Source: Motacilla alba alba
Lineage: Eukaryota > Chordata > Aves > Passeriformes > Motacillidae
Assembly (NCBI RefSeq): GCF_015832195.1
Contig: NC_052018.1
Location: forward strand, 58,465,666 to 58,529,665
Direction: 5' to 3'
Length of the DNA stretch: 64,000 nt
Part shown: positions 1-10,600 of the stretch, one piece after another
How positions within the stretch are numbered: the stretch's first letter is position 1
Layout of the letters: every line of letters begins with the position of its first letter
Program-made: the position numbers and the translations under genes
Notes under the pieces: model-generated
Told to the model about the DNA's origin: nothing
Databases searched by the model: none
The model's input: only the letters and a program-made list of their open reading frames with translations

Positions 1-1476
1 GTTTCACTTTTTCTTAAACATCTGGTAAATCACATTTTAAGTTCCATGTCAGTGTTGCAATGGAAGCTAACTTGTGAAATCGGCCAGCGCAACAACAGAT
101 TTAAGCCTGAGAAGCTACACCACAGCAGCAATATTGCTTTGTTGATATTTGGTAAAGACCTATTTTCCTCAATGACTCTTACTGGTAAAATCATTCTTCT
201 GAAAAAACACTGACACTCATACAAATCAAAAACTGTAGTTTTGTAACTACAGCAATCAAATGCTGTAGTTACGTTGCTAAAAGGCTCGAGGTGAACAAGA
301 ATACAAGGCAGAGTGTGTTTTTTCCACTGTGACAGAGAACTAAAGTGAAGTCAATGTAACAGGCTTTGGAAATTACTGAGAGGGATCTTCCTCAAGATCC
401 ATGGCTATCCAAAAGGGTTCAGGGTTTCTCTAATAGGCTGGACCATATGTATCCTGCACCTTAGATGACTCCTGCTCATCCTGACCTCCCGTACAAGTTC
501 TGCTCACATTAACCTGTGTTAGTAAGTAATTCATTTTTCACTTTCTCATTTTGTAGACATGAAAATTTCTTATGGCCATGCATACAATCATTTTCAGTAA
601 GTCAAAGATACGCTTTATTATTGTTACTTCTATAGAAAAAGTAGGAATTGCCAAAGTAGCAATCCCTTAAACACAAATACTTTCTGAAATAAATTGTTGT
701 TTCAAAACATATTTCCTATATCCTTAATCATTCTAGTTACTGTAGCAACTGCAAGCCTATATCGAGCCTTCTTCATGACAGGAACTTTGAGAAGAACAAC
801 AGTCTTAATATGGAGGTTTTCTTATCTGTCTCCACTAGAGAGATGGTAGAACTATTAAATTAAACTATTAAACTATTAAATTAAACTATTAAATGGTGAA
901 GTGTGTGAAGCTCAAAAAAAGAGAGTTACGTTAAACTCTCAGTTCTTGGTCTGATGGTTTAAAATTTGGCCTATGCCTCCCCTTGAACATTCAAAATCAG
1001 CTTAAGAGGTAAATTTTTTTTAGAAGACTAACCTATTACTTTTAGGTGAAAATAGTTACAATACCAATAATCATCATTATAGGATAAGACAAAATAACAA
1101 CTTGTCTGCATCCTGTGTTTTCTAGGAAAAATTCCACCTCTGCTAATTTTTGAAAAATACCTCTTTCAGATGCCACTTATTACAAAACTGTTCTCAGTGC
1201 TTGAAAGAATCAAAATCAAGTCTGATTATTGTATAATCAGGTAGGATTTACTTCTTAATCTGTAGGCTTTAAAATAATAATAATAAAAATCACAGTTACA
1301 TTTTGTTGACAGTCCTTACTCTCCACTCCTATAAGTCAATGCGAAAGACAGAATAGCTCAGACATACCACAGAGCAGGCAAGCAAGACAACTGCAGTGTT
1401 TCACATTTCAGACTTTATTTTTCCCCACATACATCACAGGAGTTGCTTAGGAGCACATACATTTTGGATGCATTAC
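1..1476. other. Intron downstream of exon 44 (partial), no gene
   Basis: Unique AT-rich intron with one short tandem repeat at 851-895. The minus-strand open frame at 30-224 has no recognisable similarity. Confidence 0.65.
851..895. repeat. AT-rich tandem repeat (ACTATTAA-type)
   Basis: Units ACTATTAAATTAA and ACTATTAA alternate, about two copies of a longer unit of roughly 21-24 bases. Intronic, with no suggested role. Confidence 0.85.
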
Positions 1477-1632
1477 CTTTGTCAGATTGCTTAGAGTAAG
1501 ATACTGAGAAGACAACTGAGACACTCTGCGCATAAAGCTTTTGCTGACAGCTTGTTCTTCCCACAGCTGCTGAGCTTTCTCTTTTAGCCTGTTGAGCTGA
1601 TGCTCGTGGCAGCTTATTTCCTCAAGGACAGA
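1477..1632 (-). CDS. SYNE1: SYNE1 window exon 44 (156 nt), most 3' in window
   Basis: Fifty-two codons, phase 0-0. SVLEEISCHEHQLNRLKEK, AQQLWEEQAVSKSFMRRV, SQLSSQYLTLSNLTK, almost the human sequence. The acceptor is ctttacag and the donor AAG|GTAATG. The next human segment (EKVSRLDRIVAEHNQ) was sought at 1-1476 and not found, so the following exon lies outside the window. Confidence 0.97.
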
Positions 1633-4600
1633 CTGTAAAGCACAAGCACAGTAATAATAAGAGTGGGTGCAAGAAAGCAGGAGATAGAGAAGCATGAAGG
1701 TGCCATGAAAAATAGAAGTGACATATGGCAAGCTTGCTGAGAAAGGCACACCATACGGTTACAGCAATGGAGCAGCATGTCATAAGAAATGTGGAGATGC
1801 AAAACTTGATGGAACAGGATCATCAACAGTAAACCTCAAAAACAGTTCCCATCTTATTTAGAGGTCAGGATGCTAGAATGATTAAGCTTTTGTAAGTAAC
1901 TACGGAGGCCAGGAGAATGGAACAGGAAGGTCTGGCTGTGTTAAGAGCCCTTATAAGTCACCTGCAGCTTTTGCTGTTCTCTCTTCTTGGAAGGAAGATC
2001 ATGGAGCCGACTGCTACTTCCTTGTACTATCTTCTCAGTTGTGGTCAGCCACTCCTGCAGAGGCTCAGCAGTTGCTTCAAAGTCCTTCATCTGGATCTTT
2101 AAGCTCTAAGGAAGGCATGCAAATTTCGATGAATAGTCCCAGTGCATAAGACATAACTAATTCACAACACACAGATGAGGCACACAAAAAGGATATGTAA
2201 CTGTAGGCAAATTATACACAACTCTTCAAATAAATTACATCAGCTCTGCCTAATCCTATCCCACAGACACAGAAATAAAAGTTTGATAGGGCACACTTTA
2301 AAAAAGCAAAATGGAAGCAACAATGTACTACACAGCTGAGGGGAGGCTGAAGCAAATTTCTTTTGATTGTAAAGCTTTACAGATTTTATGAGACTTGATT
2401 TAGTCTAATCCTAATTCACGTAACTAAGGTAGTGTGAATAAAGGCTAATTTGGGACGTGAGTTATCTAATATTTGACTTCAGTCATTGACATTAAGCCCT
2501 CCTTAAATGGACTGCCAATATTTCTAGGTAATGTCTAAATTCAACCCAGTCCTAGGGAACACTTCTGGTTATATTCTTTTTATAGAGTAAAATTTTGGTC
2601 ATAAGAAAGTTCATTAAATGCATAAGAAGGCATTCCTTCAAGGCCTGCATACTTTTCTTGCAGGCTTATTCTGCATTATTTAATAAAAGAGCACCTAAAG
2701 AAATTCATGTGGAATATAAACCTGAACAGCATAGCTCCTGGGCCCTAGTTATTTTAATGTATTTTCCCCTCAGACATATGTAATTTTCTTTTCAGCTACA
2801 CCTGTATCACTTAAACACCTGAATGAAAAACTAAGCCAGTAAGACTGAAAAATGCTGGACTCAAAAAGACTAACCTCTGAAAACATCCTCTTTCCATGGC
2901 AATCTTGAAATGAAGAAAGGTAAGTCCTTGCTACCTGAGCATTTCTTTGAGAGGCTTTCCTACATAATGCATTAAGTGTAAACTTTTTCTCACTTGTCTA
3001 GGCAGCATTGCTTTGAACCAAGAATGCCTAGGAACTTTAATTCTCCTATTCTGTGCAGGGAATTTCAGATGAGATGTTTTGACCTTAAAACCTATGACCT
3101 TAAAAAGTTTATGATTTTAAGATATTCACCACCTACTGGTTGAATTGTGAGTTCTAAACAGAGAAAGTCACTTGCGTTTACTTAAAAAGCTTCTGAATTA
3201 AATAAGTACATTTCACCTATTTGCAGTAAGAGAAACAACGTTTACATACTCTATTGGACTATTCAATAAGCAGCTGTGTCAGAAACCTGTACTAAAACCA
3301 TTTTTCAGAAAGAAAATATGTTTTAGAAACCCAGTACATTTGATGAGACTACTGAATTTCAGGAACTGCTGTCTTTGATTCTGAACAACACCCTTCTCCA
3401 TGAAACACCATATCAAAGAGAAATCAGGTCATAGAGATAGCAGAAGTAAACAAAAGTAAAATGCAAGCAGAAGAATAAGGCTTCTTGAAAGTATCTATTT
3501 CTTAGTTCTGTCACATAGTAAACACTCACAGATATATATACAACATCTAAACAGTGCTGTTTGAAATAGAAGCAAAAAGGAAATTTAGATCCAGTCTTTC
3601 CTCACTGTGACTGGTTCAATACCTCCAAAGCAGATTTCTTCTGGTGGAGTGTGGTGATAAAATTTTTCCAATCTTCTTTAGCAGCAGCAGATTTGTCCTG
3701 GACAACTTTAGCCTTTTCCTCTGGTAAAACAGAGCATAGTAGTTCTCCTTTCGATGCCACCAGGTTTAGCTTTTGTTGCCCATTCTCACTTTCTGATAAG
3801 AATTCCTAAAAATAGTAATAAAAAAAGCTAACTGGTGAACTTTGAGTCCCAATAAAGTCAAGCTGCTAGAAAATTTATCAGTGATGAGAGTTCACTGTTT
3901 CTGCTTGTTAACGTGCTGATGTATTTTCAGTAAATTCATTTCATTATTGTTTGTATTGGTGGGAGTTACAGATAACAGCCACTTGATCCAGAAATGAAAG
4001 TGTCTCAAGAATGCATATATTAAGACTCTAGGATTACCTGTATTTTCAGTACTTCCTGAGACAATTACTAGTGATTTAGTTGGGTAATATATTCCCTTAA
4101 ATATCCCTAGTGCAGAAAAAAGTGATAAAAGTTTCATTTCAGGGAACTGTTATCCTAACAGAGATAACACAGGTATACCCTCAGAGGCACACGCTGGACC
4201 CAACCCCTGCCCATGGGGCAAGCTGCAGCTATGCTGGACTTGCCATGAGCATGTGGTGGTGTGGGCTGATGCTCAGAACCTGACCAATGTCCAATCTGTG
4301 TGATTTATGACTCTGTATCCTTAATTTACCTTCCCTGTTTGGAAATATTAGTCTTCACAGAAATCTTCCACAGTGCTGGTGCGCAAGAAGGGTGTGGAAA
4401 ATGCAGGTATAGGAATTATACAGAAATGTAAAGAAACAGACAGGTTTTTAAATTCCAATTTTTGGGATAATCTCTTTGTAACTTATTAAAAAACTTTGTA
4501 AGCATTTAGAACTCAAAGAAATTTAGTAGTCTTATATAGAAATATTTTAAACTTTTATTACCATGATTATGTAATACACATAATCATTAGGTTACGCCCA

Positions 4601-7600
4601 TGCTCAGGAGTAACAGGCTTGATACCAAAATTATTAGGTCAGGTTCTGATTCTGTGTTACACTAGAGGTCTCAGTGGAGAATGCAAAGGGTCTGTTAACT
4701 TTGAGATACTTGGACTATAAATTCTGGCTATATCAAAATGAAAGATGTTGGTGACTTAATAATGTAAAATGTGCTAACAGACAGAACATTAACTTTCAAG
4801 AAAAACAAAATTTTAGGTTTATGCAGGTTAGCAAGACATCTTTAGAAGTCCTAAAGCAGTCCAAAAAAAGTTTATTTCACCTAAGGCAGCTTTCACAGAG
4901 AAGGAGAACAAGGTATGGTCTTACATTATAAGGGGGCTGTAGTGATTAAAAAAAAAGAAACCCACTGTTGAAAAAACCCCCAGCCTTGCTAAAACATTGA
5001 TTTAATGTAAAAAAATACCAGGACTTTTCCCCCTTCTGAAGATATTCTCAACATGATGCAGCCAAATATTTGATATATCAAGACAGCACTATTTGGGCTT
5101 TTAAGTAAACTCCTTAAGCAAAGGAGAGTGAATATACCAAATCGAGGAAGAGATTATTTGGCTTTTGGTGTTTTCTGAGAAACAGTTATAAATTTCTTCT
5201 GTTATACTATCTAACTAAAGGTACAATAGCCTCATTAAATAATTCTCATTTTGTTAGAGTCAGTTAAAATTATAGCTATGTTCTATTAATAAAATAACTT
5301 TCTTTCATTTGATTTATTAAAATATACTTTCAACTGTCATTCCTTTCCACTGAACTTTTTGGGCTTACTTTAGTTTTATGTAGAAAATATTCTTTTTAAA
5401 TGCCTGCTCACACTGCATATAATTTAACTCTGCTCCTGTACCATAAGGGCTCCACTTTCATACATGATGAAAAGTATTCACCTAATTGTGAAATAACTCC
5501 AGGTACTAAGACCTGATTCTGGTATCATTCTGATTTTACAGTACTCTTCCACCTAAAACACATTTTTATCCCATTGTAAAAAAGAAACAGGAAAGGAAAA
5601 CTATTATGAGACATAACTACTTACAAACTGTAGCCCAGTAATTAAACTAAACAAAATGGAAAAAAATAGTGTTTATTTCTCTGCAATGGGTCACCTTTAG
5701 TGTTAACAATAACAACATTAACAAAAGCAGTAATTATTCAAAGAAATAAATCTGAGCTGACCATTAAATTGATTTGGTCTCTCTTCGACTAGTATTTTAC
5801 TGATATAAAGTTACCTGTATTTTCTGCAGACTTGCTGAAGCTTCACTGATGTTTTGAGGCACGTCAAAGCATTTGGCAGTGGTGATTCTTGCATTGACCA
5901 GCCACTGCTGAAAGTCCCTGAAAGCCGTCCGAAATCTTTGCTGCAAGATCTGCTCTTTGCTCTGACATCCTTTTGAAGCTTGCAGGCAGAGGCTGGGTTT
6001 ATCACATCAGGGAAGAAGAAAAAAGCGAGGGAGGGAGGGAGGGAGGAAGGGCAGGACTCTGTTAGGTGACAATGCTATTATTTTTTTCTCTGAAACACAA
6101 TGGTAAGGGTAGGTTAACCTGGATTCCTCCTACCAAATTTATGCACCTAACTGAAGCACCAGGAAATCCATTAGAAGCTTTCAGTTCTCAAAAGTGAAGC
6201 ATGTAAATTGGGACATAGCTGTCACAGATATGACAGGTACAAGTGTTTCCACAGAGTGAGTCAGTGCACCTAAGCATCAATGTATTCTGCAAGCCTCTTT
6301 CTCTCTCTATGGAGAGGGCGCAGGACCACAGCGAATAAAATTCTAACTTCTGTGGCTCTGTTAAGTCCACAAGGTTATAAAGGATCAATCTGAGTAATCA
6401 CATCCTCCTGCAGCTACAGAAGCCAGAAGCTGTAATCTCCTGCAAGAAACAACAGACCCTTCTGTCTGAAATGCAGGTGTCATACTCCAAAGTAAATCAG
6501 AGTGACTTGAGAGAAAGCAAGCAAGCAAATGCTACCTTCCCTAGCTAGTTCCTGCTTCAAAAAAACAACTAAACAAAGAATAATATGAAGGAACAAAATC
6601 AAGAAAAATATCTGAACTAGCTGGTATAGTTCGTTTGACTTCAGACAAATAAGACATACTGCTACCTCACTTTTTTATAAGGATTCCTGTAATACGTCAG
6701 GTATAGAGGTACATTTAGTTTCAGCTGAGTTTAATGGCATAGCCTGGCTTTAAAAAAAAAAAATAAAAAAAATCAAATTACTACTTTGCATAACTTTTGT
6801 TGACACCAGAATCAAAATAATGATTCTAACTATTGCATATGTCTGTCTCTAGTTCTAAAGGTCTAATTAATGGTTCCTTTAAAGACAGCTCATCATCCCA
6901 CACACACACACACACACGAGATAAACTCTAAACAAGATGAATGCATACCTGTTATATTCCTTAATCAATCCTGAAACTTTTGAAGAATGAGCACTCAAAT
7001 CCCTGGAAAATCTACAAAGATCATTCAACTGAGTTTTGATCTCATCTGTCATTTGTTCAGACTTTACTAGAGCATCCAATGTTTCCTGTTAAAATAAATG
7101 AAAAATACTGGTGAGTAAATATTTAAAAAAACCCACAACTTTTTAATCAAAGTTTATCAGAATTTAAATTAATTCATTTAAGATCTACATGTTTAATTTC
7201 AAGAATATTTTAGCTGTCAAGTCTACAGTACCTTATTTGAAATTATAAGCTTCTAGAGACCAAGTTTCTGGATGCCTCAACTTCCTTAGCTCAAAATATT
7301 CTCAAAGCCCATTGTAAGAGATAAATTTCATTCTAATAAATGAGCAATAGTATTGTTAATTAGCTGTACACACATAAAAGTACATACATTTAGAGAATAG
7401 CAAACGATATGTGTTTATATAACTACCCTGTTGACTTGAGCTTAATAGGTTCAATTAAATTTTTTTTTAGCTGTATCCAGAAAGTTAATTTATGCACAAA
7501 GGTTTTTAACAGATTTGATTCAACTCTTTTCACATGCGACTTCATAATTTAAAAGTACAGCTGCTCACAATCATGTCAGAGTAACTGGGTTACTGCCTGT

Positions 7601-10600
7601 CATTGATGCACTGGAACGGTTCGTGCCTTGGAGACAGTTAAGCCAACAAAACAAAAAAAGAGATTTTGCTGGCTTGGCTTGCGTCACAAGGAGAGGTGTG
7701 ATAAGTACTCCAACAAAAACAGTGCTTGATGATGTCCACAGCATCTCCACTGCAGAATGCTGCCAGCTACTCCAGCATAATGAGCAGTGTAGACTTGGCT
7801 CCTCGCCTCACTAGAAACTAAACTCTTCAGACATTCCTCTCAGGCTAGCAGCAGAGGTTCTGCAGTGCAGGCAGACCAGAGCATTTGGCATGTATGGAAT
7901 AGTTTGGCTAAAGTGCCAGTAAAAAAGAGGATGATTAAAAATATACATTGTAAAGAGTTCTGCACAAAACTGAAGGTCCAGGAAAACTACAAATGATATT
8001 TTGCTGCAGCAGATTTTCAGGACTCCCCTGATTTACATTATTCATTATCATATTATGGACTATCTTCTTTGAGCCACTCATACACCAGAAATCTCTTCAA
8101 TCATGATTAAGAGATACTTGAAATAGTCACTTGTTTCAGTGCCATATAAAGTAGCATTTGAACTAAGTTATTACGTAAGAGCAATAATGCTTAGAAAAAA
8201 GCCCTAAACTACTTTTTGCTTACTTTACTTACAGTTAAACTACTGAAACCATTCTTTTGGAAAGCATTAAAAATAACATCACAATGGGCATTACGTACCT
8301 AAACACAGGATGTCACAAATTGCCAAGGGCAGGAATCACTATAATGAATTGCTAACAGCCTCTTTATTATGTAAAGAAATCATCTCTTAAGACTAACACA
8401 AGGTTAGAACCCCCTGTTTTCAGCACAATATTTCAGTTTCAAATAACCTACCTCAAAAACTACTAAGAGGTTATTCCGATTACATACAGCCTTAGGCATG
8501 GCCTACTAACAAACAGGAGCAATAACTTGCAAAACAGGGTAAATTTAACTATGGCATTTTTCCATACAGTGATATCACGTTTGCAGCCAGTTGGATTTAA
8601 CATTGAATCTGACAATTACAAAAATAATTTGCTGAATTCCAAGCACAAAATCTGTTGCTCTAATGCTGCACATACCTAAGGGAACAGAGCTTCAGTATAA
8701 CAGAGTAGCAGAATGATCTTGCTAATTCTACGAATTAGGAAATGCATTTTTAATTTGTGGCCTTGGCTAACATGGCAACAGAATCACTGTGAGACAATAG
8801 AAATGGAAACTGCAGTGCTATTTTATATTCACAATAGGGCCTTTCCCTGGGGTCCAACAATGGGAAGATTACTGTCACATTTCTTCAAACTATAAATAAA
8901 ATTACATAGTGGGGCTATGCATAGTTATCTCATGAGATGCTTCTGCAGCTCCCTCATTAGCCAAACATTAGTATAGTCTAATCTTAGCAAAGTGTTCTTA
9001 CACTGAGCTACAGTACATACATATTATATATACTACTAATAAATGCAATAGCCTGACAATATAATACTTCTCCATTTATGAAACAAAAAATGTCTGGCGG
9101 GTTGATAACAATCCCATGTCTTCCTTTTCTTCTTAAAAACACATATATATGGAACACTGCACATTTGTAAAATTATTTGCTTCATCTTAATGCCCTCTTT
9201 GTTACTCCTACAGACAAATAGTGGCACTCAAGCAAGCAGGTTTCATAAATCCATGCAAGGAATTCTGTGAAAGAGGAAGCCACAGAAATAACTTGGCACA
9301 GGCCCTGCAGAAGGAGATCAATAATCTCAGTTCAAAGAAAAGGTGTTCTGGGGCTTTTTTGAACATGACTTCAGTCAAGGGGTCAGCAAGTAGGCAATGC
9401 ACACCTCTCCCCCTCTACTGAAATTGCTTTACTAGGACAGAGAAATACTCTGTATCTTTCATCAACGTCTGCAATTCATTGTGGTTGAGATACTTACAAA
9501 CATGTATCTTGATTGTTGCAAATATGTGTATAAATTTACATGAAGGGGCTGTGATATATACATAGGGAATCTTTTGCTAGGAGACAATCGGGAACAGAAA
9601 CAACCTCTATTTCTCTCGATTCTACGGCATTCCAAAGCAAAGCAATTAGGAATTAGATCCGTTTCCAGATTAACTTCTTTAAATATTGGGCAAGATCTCA
9701 ACGTGCATAACGTAGAGGATATTTCAAGAAAAGGAAAGTATAAGCCAAATACATTCCTGACAAATTTTAATGGCACCGGTTTCTTACTGGGCTTTGAGGA
9801 AAAGCTTCACATTTCCTCCATCAAACGCTACTCTGGCTCGAACCACTGAGCAGCCCAGAGCCGGTGTGCCAGCTCCTTGGCTTGCTCCCAGGGAGGGGCA
9901 AGCCCTGGCTTTAACACCTAAAATCCAGGCAGCGTTTGCTAAGCCTGGTACAGCAGAGGCCAAGGGGAGGGACGTGTTCTGCCAACACTGCTCGCTGTGA
10001 TCACGGTAACACAGAGAGTTTGGAAAGTCGGGGGGTCACAGAAATCCCTTCCGCAAGTACTGATTTTACGATGCACCGGATAGTCCCGCTTGGCGGAAGT
10101 TTCCTGCCCGCGGTGACCGCACATCTACAGCGGAAATGCTGCTAGGAAAAGAGACATGCCCTTACTTTCTCCTTGCGCCAGCTCTCCACCACCTCGGCGT
10201 CCGTGCTGCGGCTGTCGGCCGGGGCCAGCCCCTGCGCCCAGGCGGCCAGCTGCCCTGCGAGCCGCTGCACAGCCTCCTCCAGCCGCCCGGCCTGCGCCGC
10301 GAACTCCCGCTCCGACAGGGCCATCTGGCTGAGCAGGTCCCGCAGGCCGCCCTGGCTGCGGCGGGCGCTCTCCTCCCACTGCCGCCAGTCCGCCTGCAGC
10401 GCCTGCATCTCGGCCGCCAGCAGCTGGCACCCGCCCGCCGTCGTGCCGCGCTTGGCGGCCGGAGCCAGCGCCTCCACTCGGCTCAGCCGGCCCGCGCCGC
10501 TCTGCCGGGACTCCACCAGCTCCTGCGGGGCGACATTGCCATGGTAACCCGGGGGCCGCCACATCGCCACCGCCCGGGGGCGCGTCCCGTCCCGTCCCGT

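Noticed and set aside
5811..6005. Methionine-led minus-strand frame over exon 41
   Set aside because: Out of phase; the neighbouring phase gives the nesprin-1 sequence with correct splice sites.
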